This document shows positions 17,113 through 24,957 of a stretch of 64,000 nucleotides of DNA, piece after piece. Location of the stretch: positions 2,356,001 to 2,420,000 of the forward strand of contig NZ_OY762426.1 in assembly GCF_963665675.1 (NCBI RefSeq), written 5' to 3'. Origin of the DNA: an uncultured Methanolobus sp. Its GTDB lineage: Archaea > Halobacteriota > Methanosarcinia > Methanosarcinales > Methanosarcinaceae. Positions within the stretch are counted from its first letter, which is position 1, and every line of letters starts with the position of its first letter. The notes beneath the pieces are model-generated. The model did no database searches. It saw nothing but the letters and a program-made list of their open reading frames with translations, and was not told the origin of the DNA. The translations under genes and the position numbers were made by a program.

Positions 17113-18309
17113 TTATATTCCAAACTTCCCCCACGCCTCTTCCTCAACCCTGCGGATCACTTCTTTCAGAGGCAGTCCAACCTCATCAGCGATCTTCCTG
17201 CAGTCCTCATACTCCGCAGAAATATGCAGTATCTCGCCACTTCTGTCCTGTGCGATCTTCACCGTGCTTGTAAATTTCTCACCCTTAAGCTGTATGCTCA
17301 CTTCATCCATCCTGCGGTCAGCTACAAAACGATGTGATGTAGGAATCACACGTATACCAAGGGTGCCTGTTTCTTTCATCATCTCCCTGGCGATACGTTC
17401 ACTGTTCTGGGATTTTGTGATAACTTTGATGATATGGCCTGATCTGCCTTTCTTCATAATTGTGGGTGTGATGGCAACATCCCTAGCTCCTGCTGCAAGG
17501 AGCTTGTCGAACAGGTTTCCAAGGACCTCGCCGGTAACATCGTCAACATTTGTTTCCAGAACTTCTATCTGGTCTTTGGTTAGGATATCATTAATTTCAA
17601 CAAGCATACTCCTCAGAACATTTGGGTCCTCAGTATCAGCATCTCCTGCACCGTAGCCAATTGAAAGGACTTTTCCATTTGGCAGATTATCAATGGGCTT
17701 TGCAAAATAAGATAGTAAAGCTGCACCTGTTGGTGTGAGCAGCTCCCTTTTACCGGAACCATAGGAAAGAAGGTCTCCTGAACTTAAGATTTCAAGTGTT
17801 GCAGGTGCAGGAACAGCCATACATCCGTGTGCAGCCTTTACCTGTCCTCCTCCAACGTTGACAGGTGTACAGAATATCGCCTCGGCACCAATTTCATGGA
17901 TTGCTGCACATGAACCGATGACATCTGCCAGAGCATCGTTCTGTCCTACTTCGTGGAAATGTATTTCTTCAAGAGATTCTCCGTGTACTTTTGACTCCGC
18001 TTCTGCCATGATAGCAAACACATCAAGTGCACTCTTTTCAACATTAGGATGAAGTCCTGCTGATTTGATTATGTCCACAAGTTCGGTGTAATGTCTGGAA
18101 TGTTCCTCATGTGCCACATGGACCTTGACATCGGTGGCAGATATGCCTCTCTTATTTGTCCTGTCAACAGATACTTTCACATCAACTGCGGATTCAATGA
18201 TCGCAGATATCTTTGCAGCATCCGCTCCAAGATCAATGAGGCTTCCAAGTATCATATCACCGGCAGCACCGGAGAATGGATCGAATATGAGGGATTTCAT
18301 TTTATTCAT
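17113..18309 (-). CDS. larC: Nickel pincer cofactor biosynthesis protein LarC
   Basis: LarC inserts nickel into the pyridinium bis-thioacid precursor to give the nickel-pincer nucleotide of lactate racemase and related enzymes. The 398-residue protein shows the family features: DPFSGAAGDMILGSLIDLGA at the start, a histidine-rich stretch VAHEEHSRHYTELV, HFHEVGQNDALADVIGSCAA, and ETNVDDVTGEVLGNLFDKL followed by TPTIMKKGRSGH. In some bacteria the gene is split or frameshifted (LarC1/LarC2); here it is one intact frame. An in-frame ATG three codons in is an alternative start. The gene is 77 bases after larB. LarE, the sulfur-transfer enzyme, and a LarA racemase are not in the window. Confidence 0.93.
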   Translation of the reverse strand: MNKMKSLIFDPFSGAAGDMILGSLIDLGADAAKISAIIESAVDVKVSVDRTNKRGISATDVKVHVAHEEHSRHYTELVDIIKSAGLHPNVEKSALDVFAIMAEAESKVHGESLEEIHFHEVGQNDALADVIGSCAAIHEIGAEAIFCTPVNVGGGQVKAAHGCMAVPAPATLEILSSGDLLSYGSGKRELLTPTGAALLSYFAKPIDNLPNGKVLSIGYGAGDADTEDPNVLRSMLVEINDILTKDQIEVLETNVDDVTGEVLGNLFDKLLAAGARDVAITPTIMKKGRSGHIIKVITKSQNSERIAREMMKETGTLGIRVIPTSHRFVADRRMDEVSIQLKGEKFTSTVKIAQDRSGEILHISAEYEDCRKIADEVGLPLKEVIRRVEEEAWGKFGI

Positions 18310-18386
18310 TCCATATTATAATTTAAAATTTCAAACTTCAAATAAAAACATTCCAATATGCAACATTGCAGATATGCCTTTCTTTG

Positions 18387-19163
18387 TTATTCAGTGTTTC
18401 TAGCTTCTGCAACCTTGTTGGCTATTCTTGCAGCAAATGCACCTGCCACAAATCCTGCATCGATGTTAACAACTGAAAGTACGGAACATGACTGAAGCAT
18501 GGAAAGCAGTGCAGCTTCACCTTTTGCACCGGCTCCGTAACCAGTTGATACCGGAAGACCAATCACTGGAACGTCCATAAGACCTGAAACAACTGTTGGC
18601 AGAGTTCCTTCCCTTCCTGCCGCCACGACAATTGAATCCGGTTTATTTTCCTTAAGCTTCTGCATTTCGGATACTAACCTGTGAAATCCTGCAACTCCAA
18701 CGTCGTAAATTGCGATTGTCTCACATCCCATTTCATGAGCAACCATCCTTGCCTCTTCTGCTGCGTCAATGTCAGCGGTACCGGCTGTGATAATTGCTAC
18801 AACTCCTCCGTTTCCTGGTGCAGGAGTACCGTTGTGGACCACAACTCCTTTTGAATGAAGGTCCCATTCAAGTTCATCAGAACTGAACATGGTCTGGACC
18901 ATTTCTCTGTGGTTTTCGTTGAGTCTTGTGATAAGAACTCTTCCGCTTGCAGCCACCTGAGCTTTTGCAATTTCCACAACATCTGCAGGGTCTTTGCCTT
19001 CTGCAAGGATGGCTTCCATTATACCAGTACGATGCTTGCGGAAAATATCGATCTTGGCAATGTCTGTGACAGGAACATAACCCATTGAACGGATATCTGA
19101 TTCCGCAGTTTCGAGATCCATTTCGTTATTTTTCAGCTTATTCAGTATGCTTTTGAGATCCAT
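18387..19163 (-). CDS. larB: Nickel pincer cofactor biosynthesis protein LarB (PurE-like)
   Basis: LarB carboxylates and hydrolyses nicotinic acid adenine dinucleotide, the first step of nickel-pincer nucleotide synthesis. The 258-residue protein has an N-terminal helical region and a C-terminal PurE/AIR-carboxylase-like domain: VVAIITAGTADIDAAEEARM, IYDVGVAGFHRLVSEM, SIVVAAGREGTLPTVVSGL, VIGLPVSTGYGAGAKGEAAL. These match the LarB subgroup, not PurE of purine synthesis, because of the long N-terminus and the AAGREGTLP segment. It precedes larC on the minus strand and forms a two-gene unit with it. Confidence 0.92.
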   Translation of the reverse strand: MDLKSILNKLKNNEMDLETAESDIRSMGYVPVTDIAKIDIFRKHRTGIMEAILAEGKDPADVVEIAKAQVAASGRVLITRLNENHREMVQTMFSSDELEWDLHSKGVVVHNGTPAPGNGGVVAIITAGTADIDAAEEARMVAHEMGCETIAIYDVGVAGFHRLVSEMQKLKENKPDSIVVAAGREGTLPTVVSGLMDVPVIGLPVSTGYGAGAKGEAALLSMLQSCSVLSVVNIDAGFVAGAFAARIANKVAEARNTE

Positions 19164-19286
19164 CTATACTCCCTTCTACTTTGGATTATTAATATATAAC
19201 TGAATTGAGAATCAAAAGAAGAATATAGAAATATTGTTCTATCAACTGATAAAAGTCAGTCTAAACAATATCCCTTTTTGCTTATC

Positions 19287-19668
19287 CTATACTTCGAATT
19301 GTTCCAGCAGTTGCACCTGCTTGAACATCTCCTTTGCCATTGCAATTCTCTGATCTATGTCAGAACCTTCCATTTTTTCTACTACGGAATCAAGGACAGA
19401 TGGTATATCGATGTGTTGAGGACATTTATCAAGACACTGTCCACACTGGACGCACAGGGATGCAAACTCACCTCCACCGGTACCAACAGCACCGCCTGCA
19501 CGTGCAGCATACATGAATTTGACTGTGTCAGGACCGTCCTCCAGGTAAAGGTTGTTATACATCTCAAAACAAAGTGGGATATTCACACTTCTTTTGAGGC
19601 GAGGCGCATGCATCCGAATCCAAGTATCGAAAGCTCGTCTTCGCTTTTTGGTATTTTTCTGTAAGCAT
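19287..19668 (-). pseudogene. Collapsed 4Fe-4S aldo/keto reductase gene (internal deletion plus frameshift)
   Basis: Two ends of an aldo/keto reductase of the ferredoxin-fused type (COG1453-like, normally about 380 residues) are joined with the middle missing. From an ATG at 19666-19668 with GGAG ahead, a one-base slip leads into YRKIPKSEDELSILGFGCMR, the typical N-terminus. A few codons later another frame takes over with VNIPLCFEMYNNLYLEDG and the C-terminal ferredoxin-like segment CVQCGQCLDKCPQHIDIP. Some 250 residues, including the catalytic barrel, are gone, and the first cysteine cluster is also lost. A long open frame through the region (to 19784) is accidental at its 5' part. The three palindromes around 19718-19776 and the tetR gene next door are probably its former regulation. 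Confidence 0.85.
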
Positions 19669-19717
19669 TTTAGTTCTCCATGGGTTTTGAATTGTATTAG
19701 ATAATATGTCAAGTAAA

Positions 19718-19731
19718 TGACTGAATAGTCA
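19718..19731. promoter_or_regulatory. TetR-type operator in front of the aldo/keto reductase remnant
   Basis: TGACTGAATAGTCA, i.e. TGACT-N4-AGTCA, identical in its arms to the site at 20392-20405 before tetR. It lies about 50 bases upstream of the pseudogene's start, where a repressor would block transcription. Confidence 0.65.
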
Positions 19732-19762
19732 GTCTTCATGGAGTGATAGTATATACATGATT

Positions 19763-19776
19763 TGATTGACCAATCA
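19763..19776. promoter_or_regulatory. Second palindrome in the TetR-target promoter region
   Basis: TGATTGACCAATCA is a perfect 14-base palindrome. Its outer bases (TGA/TCA) and size match the TGACT-N4-AGTCA sites, so it may be a weaker operator for the same TetR protein. It is between the tetR stop and the reductase remnant. Confidence 0.4.
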
Positions 19777-19799
19777 CTCACCACACGGGTGAAAAAATA

Positions 19800-20375
19800 T
19801 TATTTTTTTGTCAGTCCTCTCCACATGATTTCAAATCCGTCTTCTATGGCTTTGCTTTTGTCCTGTGATTCGGAATAAAGAATAAAGTCTACTATTGTCC
19901 TGCTGGACTGGTAGAACATAGAAGCGATCATTCCATCCGGGTAATCTCCTAGCTCACTACTGGCGATTCCTTCTTTCACAAGGTCATGATAGAAAACATA
20001 TTCATCCATGACCACTTCACGCGTATAGTCCGATATGTAAGGTGAAGAACAGAACTGATTTACAAAATGAAAATCTTCCCGGTTGTTGAGTCCCCATTCA
20101 ATAAGATTATACCAGATTTTCTTAAATTTATCATGGAGCGTACTCTCTGTCTGGACATCTTTCCCCATACTTCGGCTTAATTCTCCCTTAACATCAAAAT
20201 AAAGGGCATTGATTAAGTCTTCCTTGGTGGGAAAATAATTGAATAAAGTGCCTGTGGCTACACCTGCTTCTTTTGATATCTGGGCAGTGGATGTGCCGTG
20301 AAAACCATTTTCTGTAAATAGCTTCAGGGCCGCTTTCAGAAGGGCTGCTTTCTTGTCTTTAACCTGTTTTTTCAT
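19800..20375 (-). CDS. TetR-family transcriptional regulator
   Basis: A 191-residue one-component regulator. The N-terminal helix-turn-helix domain is standard: AALLKAALKLFTENGFHGTS, then AQISKEAGVATGTLFNYFPT with the Y-F-x-s/t-K-E-D-L ending (FPTKEDLINALY). The C-terminal ligand-binding domain is divergent and rich in aromatic residues, so the ligand cannot be read. A TGACT-N4-AGTCA palindrome 17 bases before the start codon and a second copy before the adjacent reductase remnant indicate autoregulation and control of that gene. The regulator itself looks intact although its neighbour has collapsed. Confidence 0.92.
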   Translation of the reverse strand: MKKQVKDKKAALLKAALKLFTENGFHGTSTAQISKEAGVATGTLFNYFPTKEDLINALYFDVKGELSRSMGKDVQTESTLHDKFKKIWYNLIEWGLNNREDFHFVNQFCSSPYISDYTREVVMDEYVFYHDLVKEGIASSELGDYPDGMIASMFYQSSRTIVDFILYSESQDKSKAIEDGFEIMWRGLTKK

Positions 20376-20391
20376 GAATTATCTCTGAAAT

Positions 20392-20405
20392 TGACTGATT
20401 AGTCA
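20392..20405. promoter_or_regulatory. TetR-type operator upstream of tetR
   Basis: TGACTGATTAGTCA, an inverted repeat with 5-base arms and 4-base spacer, located 17 bases before the tetR start codon. The arms match the site at 19718-19731 exactly, which supports a shared operator. Confidence 0.7.
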
Positions 20406-20545
20406 TTTATATCTAACATTGGTTTGTTGTATAAATAGTTAATCGAAATACTTTTCTTCCTGAAATAAAATGCTATAGTTCCAATTCTAAGCAAATCAGA
20501 GAAATGAATAGAAAACTATAATATGGATAAAATGATGTTCCAACT

Positions 20546-20746
20546 ATGGAAGGGCCACTTGGTAAAATATACAGTATTCCTCCGGCAGTGTTGCTGGTTG
20601 TTGGTATGGTCTTGAGTGCGTTCCTTTTCTATAGTCTGATGAAGGCAGCGGAAAACGGAAACGTGCTAATGGTTGTAATACTTGCGGTAGCTATATCTAT
20701 CGTAGCTTACGTAATTAGCAGGGCTATCAAATTTCAGCAATTTTAA
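20546..20746 (+). CDS. Small two-helix membrane protein
   Basis: A 66-residue protein with two clear hydrophobic helices: PPAVLLVVGMVLSAFLFYSL and VLMVVILAVAISIVAYVISR, joined by a short polar loop (KAAENGN). The ends are short and polar, the last residues being KFQQF. I do not recognise a family. It is divergent from tetR, with no strong ribosome site before the ATG, and followed by about 800 bases without a clear gene. Hydrophobic pattern and good codon use argue that it is real. Confidence 0.6.
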   Translation: MEGPLGKIYSIPPAVLLVVGMVLSAFLFYSLMKAAENGNVLMVVILAVAISIVAYVISRAIKFQQF

Positions 20747-20896
20747 GACATCCGGTTAGTTTTCACATCAAACTGACAAAGTATGGTTTAAATACTAAAT
20801 CAGTTTGTTTGCTCACATCTTCCATTCTAAGTATATTTCGAAAATCTGCTTTTTGTTTTTCTTTTAAAGCGACGCTTAAAATGTGATACTAAGATC

Positions 20897-20946
20897 GGAT
20901 GCTGCAATCTTTTCCGGTTTCATAATCACGATGGAAACCTGCATCC
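20897..20946 (+). ncRNA. Nested hairpin, candidate small RNA element
   Basis: GGATGC (20897-20902) pairs with GCATCC (20941-20946), and inside them GGTTTC (20916-20921) pairs with GAAACC (20934-20939). The two stems are separated by a single base on the 3' side and a 13-base bulge on the 5' side. A T-rich tract follows. It lies in an 800-base region lacking recognised genes. Strand is assigned only by the downstream T-rich sequence. Confidence 0.3.
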
Positions 20947-21040
20947 TGTTCTGTATATGGGTTTAAAAATTCTTGTTTTGTTCTTTCATTTGAATATGAC
21001 TCGTTTTAGCAGATTATATCGTACTAAGTAATTTCAGTTT

Positions 21041-21133
21041 TTATTTGTCGGAATCAGAATAATGTTCGGTTCCGTGCCATACTCTGAAATGTCTGAAACG
21101 TTGCTGTGTTCTTCTTGGCAGTCTCCAAGCCAT
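21041..21133 (-). CDS. Possible 30-residue basic peptide
   Basis: A short frame, MAWRLPRRTQQRFRHFRVWH plus a polar tail, begins at an ATG preceded by a strong AAGGAGAG ribosome site at good spacing. The peptide is rich in Arg, His and Trp. The same frame is open upstream to an ATG at 21223, giving 60 residues, but the internal ATG has the better ribosome site. I recognise no family and the rest of the 20.75-21.56 kb region shows no gene, so this is offered as a candidate only. Confidence 0.3.
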   Translation of the reverse strand: MAWRLPRRTQQRFRHFRVWHGTEHYSDSDK

Positions 21134-21566
21134 GATTAAAACTCTCCTTTTTGACTGTTTCTGAATGTTTTTTATGTTTTCCTTTCTTTGCCGTACTGGT
21201 GTTTGAAGGCTACCATACAACACCTGGAGAAGAGTGTTCTGCTTAAGGAAAATGACCTAGCTGGTTGCAATAGAAGACCAGATTTTGTTTATTGGCAGGT
21301 TTGTATTGTATGGTAGCAATACCTACTATGCATTGCGACTATTTATTTATTTTGGTATAACTAATATTTGTAACTATGATTATCATGTGTGGATAAGGCT
21401 CTCATGATGGGGGTACAAAACCTCATAAAAAGGGTTCGCAATGAAATTTTAGATGCCTGACAGGACAATATTAGTAAATAATCAGGAAATAACCAGTCCA
21501 ATATGAAAAAAAGTATTAGTAGAGGAAACTAAAAGCAAATATGGAGTTTGAAAATAATTAAGATCC

Positions 21567-21986
21567 CTACTTCATTTTCTTTCTTGATTCTTCCACTTCA
21601 TCAATAACACCCGGATACTCCTTGAACATTGAAAGAATATCAAGGGCGGCTACAAGGTCCACAACACCAATTGCACCGATTGCTTCTCCTTCCAGCGTCC
21701 TGATGGGGGCGACAACCACAGATTTTCCTTTGTAGATTCCATCTGAAGGTACTTTCCTGATAGTGTTATTTGTTTCCATCACTTCTTCCAGGACAGGGCC
21801 GGTGTAATCCCTGTCAATGATTATACCTCTTTCCATCCGGATACCCTTGCAGTTCAGGCTGCGTATAGTTATTGGGATACCAAGGAGGGTATGTATGGCA
21901 ATAGCTATAGGTTCCAGATCGTCTGCCGTAGAATCGGAACATATCTTCAGGCAGACCTCACTATTGAATTCGTCACAACATGGCAT
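21567..21986 (-). CDS. DUF2111 family protein
   Basis: A 139-residue protein of the methanogen-associated DUF2111 family. Characteristic parts are the region TADDLEPIAIAIHTLLGIP, the central RSLNCKGIRMERGIIIDRDY and the C-terminal VVVAPIRTLEGEAIGAIGVV, DLVAALDILSMFKEYP. The alternating pattern in the C-terminal half resembles a GAF/PAS-like sensory fold, but no ligand is established. The N-terminus has three cysteines (MPCCDEF, LKICSD). It lies 60 bases downstream of the thioredoxin reductase gene on the same strand and may be its operon partner. Function is unknown; family recognition is moderately confident. Confidence 0.75.
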   Translation of the reverse strand: MPCCDEFNSEVCLKICSDSTADDLEPIAIAIHTLLGIPITIRSLNCKGIRMERGIIIDRDYTGPVLEEVMETNNTIRKVPSDGIYKGKSVVVAPIRTLEGEAIGAIGVVDLVAALDILSMFKEYPGVIDEVEESRKKMK

Positions 21987-22046
21987 ATTTTATCACCTTT
22001 TTTTATCGGATTCCGGAAAATCATTACTCGTTTGCAATTTTCGATA

Positions 22047-22964
22047 CTAAGGTTGCTGGTATTTTTTGGAATTAATGTATTCATGTGCCGATATGGATGC
22101 AACCGCACCATCTGAAACAGCCGTGACTACCTGCCACATGGAAGTTCTGCGGCAGTCTCCTGCTGCAAATATGCCAGTGACAGAGCATTCCATTTTATCA
22201 TCTGTCACGATGAATCCCGCACCTTGCTTTTCAACATCCACCATGGAAGTATTGGGGTTAATACCGACATAGATGAATATACCGTCAATATCCATTTCTG
22301 TCAGTTCATCGGTTTTCGTGTTCTTCAGGATGACTTTCTTTACGAATTCTTCACCTTTAATCTCCTGCACCACAGTATCCCAGATGAATGTGATATTCTC
22401 TTTATCAAAAGCTCTTTTCTGAAGAAGGGAGCAAGCCCTCAGTTCATCACGCCTGTGCACCACATACACCTTTTCAGCAATGTTGGAAAGTATGAGTGCA
22501 TCGGTAACGGCAGATTCACCACCACCTACAACAATCACATTCAGTCCGCCATAAAACGGACCGTCGCATGTGGCACAGTAGGACACTCCTTTTGTAAGGA
22601 ATTTATCCTCGCCGGGAACCCCAAGCCTTTTTGGATTGGCACCGGTGGCAACGATAACTGCAATAGCTTCAAAGTCCCCGCTGTCGGCAACCACTATTTT
22701 TTTGTCACCTTCATCATTCACGGTTTTAACATCTGCATTCCGGATGGTAACACCAGTGTGTTCTGCATGCTCCCTGAACTTGTTCATGAGCTCCATTCCC
22801 GATATGGAAGAGTATCCGGGGTAATTCTCTACCCTGTCAGCGGTTGCTATCTGGCCGGGGACAACATTCTTTTCAAGCACAAGAGTATCAAGACCATAAC
22901 GCACAGCATAGATACCCGCTGTCATTCCCGCGGGTCCCCCTCCAATAATTATCAGATCATACAT
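22047..22964 (-). CDS. trxB: Thioredoxin reductase
   Basis: Flavoprotein that reduces thioredoxin, 305 residues. The FAD-binding motif is IIGGGPAGMTAGIYAVRYG at the N-terminus, the redox-active disulfide is CATCDGPFYGG near residue 130, the pyridine-nucleotide loop is VIVVGGGESAVTDALIL and the second FAD contact is GIFAAGDCR near the C-terminus. The nucleotide specificity cannot be read: the residues after the second Rossmann loop (VVHRRDELRAC) resemble the HRRxxxR motif of NADPH-dependent enzymes. It begins six bases after the thioredoxin stop codon, so the two form an operon. It probably feeds electrons to that thioredoxin and on to peroxiredoxin. Confidence 0.95.
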   Translation of the reverse strand: MYDLIIIGGGPAGMTAGIYAVRYGLDTLVLEKNVVPGQIATADRVENYPGYSSISGMELMNKFREHAEHTGVTIRNADVKTVNDEGDKKIVVADSGDFEAIAVIVATGANPKRLGVPGEDKFLTKGVSYCATCDGPFYGGLNVIVVGGGESAVTDALILSNIAEKVYVVHRRDELRACSLLQKRAFDKENITFIWDTVVQEIKGEEFVKKVILKNTKTDELTEMDIDGIFIYVGINPNTSMVDVEKQGAGFIVTDDKMECSVTGIFAAGDCRRTSMWQVVTAVSDGAVASISAHEYINSKKYQQP

Positions 22965-22969
22965 GCTTA

Positions 22970-23218
22970 TCAGCTGGCATCACAAACATTGCTTGCCTGG
23001 TCTTTGTCAGGAACTCCTACAAAGGCGACCTTGTCATCAATGATCGTTGTGGGTATCGAACGGATACCGAACTTCTTTGCAAGCTCTTTTCCTTCAGGAG
23101 TGTCCAGTTCTACTTCCTCATACTCAAAATCGCACTGTTCTTTCAACTCGCGCCATATTTTCTTGGCAGTAGGGCAAAAATGACACCATTCCGAATGAAC
23201 TAAAGTAACCTTTACCAT
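22970..23218 (-). CDS. Thioredoxin/glutaredoxin-like protein
   Basis: An 82-residue redox protein with a WCHFCPTAKKIW active site, i.e. a CxxC motif (CHFC) rather than the usual CGPC. The cis-proline is in GIRSIPTTIIDD. The small size and sequence resemble archaeal glutaredoxin-like thioredoxins such as Mj0307. An upstream GTG also opens the frame, but it is only one base from AAGGAG, while the ATG at 23216-23218 has a ten-base spacing and gives MVKVTLVHSEWC, so the ATG is preferred. A third cysteine lies near the C-terminus (NVCDAS). It is cotranscribed with trxB, its likely reductase. Confidence 0.9.
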   Translation of the reverse strand: MVKVTLVHSEWCHFCPTAKKIWRELKEQCDFEYEEVELDTPEGKELAKKFGIRSIPTTIIDDKVAFVGVPDKDQASNVCDAS

Positions 23219-23361
23219 ATTTTCCACACTCCTTGTATTGGTTATTATTCTATTAGTAAGGAGGGTATATCAAATTTATGACTATAAAAAGTTAATTTTC
23301 ACTGTTAACTTGCTGACAGCATTCAAATATATAGATATCATATTGAAAAAGTATATCACTG

Positions 23362-24090
23362 ATGAACATTATTTATGATGATGGAGGAATTAATATTTCG
23401 AGATATTCTATTGATGAATTTGTAAATAATACAGGTCAGAAAGATCTTGGACAGGGTAAATTTGAACTTGAGCGTGACAGGATGCTGGAACTGAACCTTG
23501 AAGGTCGTGTATGGACCAAACGAGGTTCAATGGTAGCATACCTTGGTGATGTTAAATTCACCAGGGAAGGTATGATGGAACACGGACTTGGGAAAATGAT
23601 GAAAAAAGCAGTTACCGGTGAAGGTGTTTCACTTACAAAAGCAGAAGGTACAGGAAAAGTTTATCTTGCAGACGGTGGCAAGAAAATATCCATACTCAAC
23701 CTTAAAAATGAGGCAATTTATGTGAATGGAAATGACCTGCTGGCTTTTGAGGAAAGCATCAACTGGGACATCAAGATGATGAAAAAGGTTGCCGGAATGC
23801 TGGCTGGTGGACTTTTCAATGTTAGGCTGGAAGGGACCGGTATGATTGCTATTACGACGCACTATGATCCTCTTACACTCAGGGTGTCACCTGACAGGCC
23901 TGTGTTCACTGATCCTAATGCAACAGTGGCATGGTCCGGGAACCTTGCACCTGATATTAAGACAGATATTTCTCTAAAAACTCTGGTGGGAAGATCAAGC
24001 GGTGAAAGTCTGCAGATGGCATTTAAAGGTGAAGGATTCGTGGTAATCCAGCCTTATGAGGAGATTCCTTACGCATTGCAGACTGCCTGA
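23362..24090 (+). CDS. AIM24 family protein
   Basis: A 242-residue protein with the beta-rich AIM24/TRAP-like double-layered fold. Typical elements are [78 protein letters not shown] and the C-terminal [12 protein letters not shown]. In bacteria and archaea the function is unknown; the yeast namesake affects mitochondrial inner-membrane organisation. There is no signal peptide or membrane segment. The gene is transcribed divergently from the thioredoxin operon, with about 145 bases between. No obvious ribosome site precedes the ATG. Confidence 0.88.
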   Translation: MNIIYDDGGINISRYSIDEFVNNTGQKDLGQGKFELERDRMLELNLEGRVWTKRGSMVAYLGDVKFTREGMMEHGLGKMMKKAVTGEGVSLTKAEGTGKVYLADGGKKISILNLKNEAIYVNGNDLLAFEESINWDIKMMKKVAGMLAGGLFNVRLEGTGMIAITTHYDPLTLRVSPDRPVFTDPNATVAWSGNLAPDIKTDISLKTLVGRSSGESLQMAFKGEGFVVIQPYEEIPYALQTA

Positions 24091-24165
24091 ACGCAGTTAT
24101 AAAAAACCATTTCAGTAAGCATTCAGTCAATTGTGTGCGTACTTCAATTTGGTGGTGTCGTAATA

Positions 24166-24273
24166 TCAGGTATTCACGAGTCCTGCTATTACAACCACTG
24201 CCATTAGCATGAGAGCATACAGAAAGAACATCAGTCCTACTTTTTTGGCACTGATGATTGCGGTATTGTTCAT
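24166..24273 (-). CDS. Single-span membrane miniprotein (35 aa)
   Basis: A 35-codon frame, starting MNNTAIISAKKVG and continuing with one hydrophobic helix LMFFLYALMLMAVVVIAGLV before the stop. A GAGG site lies ahead of the ATG at good spacing. Basic residues precede the helix, suggesting an N-in orientation. A longer open frame in another register covers the same DNA but lacks this coherence. I do not recognise a family; single-helix proteins of this size are often subunits or regulators of membrane complexes. Confidence 0.5.
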   Translation of the reverse strand: MNNTAIISAKKVGLMFFLYALMLMAVVVIAGLVNT

Positions 24274-24462
24274 TTTTTTGCCTCATCTTATTATGGGTTT
24301 TAAAAGTATATAATGGTTATTTGATATAAAATATCTATATTATATAGGATATTTTCAGAATTCTTTCTCTTATTTTCTGCTTGTACCTCAATTCTCTTGA
24401 TTTTTATGCCGATTCTTCCGCAAATCTTATATTTGAAAATATTACAACATATTGTATCAGAC

Positions 24463-24568
24463 GTGGGGGTGGTCTCACCAAGGCAGACCACCTTTTAACG
24501 TGGTCTGCCTTTCCCGCTTGAATAAATGGGAAAGAGAGATAAGAGACTTAACAGCATACCACCCCCAC
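24463..24568 (+). ncRNA. Candidate structured RNA with three-way junction
   Basis: An 11-base perfect stem (GTGGGGGTGGT at 24463-24473 with its complement at 24558-24568) encloses a 12-base perfect hairpin (AAGGCAGACCAC at 24480-24491 with GTGGTCTGCCTT at 24500-24511) and a smaller hairpin (TTCCC at 24511-24515 with GGGAA at 24528-24532). CTC (24474-24476) can pair with GAG (24543-24545) to extend the outer stem. The GC-rich stems stand in DNA that is about 30% GC on both sides. It ends about 110 bases before the small membrane gene at 24681, so it may be a leader element or an independent RNA. The fold is symmetric, so strand is not certain. Confidence 0.5.
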
Positions 24569-24680
24569 AAACGATATCTTTTCGGATTGCTGATTTATTT
24601 CTTTAAACAGATGCGGTTAACCCGATATTCCAGTTGTATTTGTAAAGAGTTATATCATTTGAACACTGTTATGTCGCCAG

Positions 24681-24926
24681 ATGAAGCTAAAAACGCCAAT
24701 GTATATGGTAGCTGCAGGGTTCATGATTATCTTTCTGGTCGCAAGCATATTGTCAATATGCAATGCTGCTGGTATTGACCTGACTGAAGGTGCATGTGAC
24801 ACAGCAGGAAATACTCCGGCAGATCATCACATTCTTCCTTCGGTCATTTTAAACGTAGGTCTTACCGGAATTTTCATGATTGTAATAGGAATTGCCTGGA
24901 CAATAAAGTCTTATTTCTTCAGGTAA
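24681..24926 (+). CDS. Small membrane protein, two helices
   Basis: An 81-residue protein with hydrophobic helices at about residues 7-28 (MVAAGFMIIFLVASILSICN) and 53-74 (VILNVGLTGIFMIVIGIAWT), separated by a polar loop with the residues LTEGACDTAGNTPADHH. The second cysteine and two histidines in the loop are notable but not a known motif. No strong ribosome site precedes the chosen ATG; an internal ATG at residue 7 is an alternative. It lies downstream of the candidate structured RNA, and convergent with the PLDc_N gene. Family not recognised. Confidence 0.55.
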   Translation: MKLKTPMYMVAAGFMIIFLVASILSICNAAGIDLTEGACDTAGNTPADHHILPSVILNVGLTGIFMIVIGIAWTIKSYFFR

Positions 24927-24957
24927 CACTTTCACAGCCTTCTGTATTGTTTTTTTT

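Noticed and set aside
24463..24568. H/ACA guide RNA interpretation of the hairpin-rich RNA
   Set aside because: An ACA follows the lower stem, but two upper hairpins replace the single pocket-bearing hairpin, so the layout does not fit an archaeal H/ACA guide.
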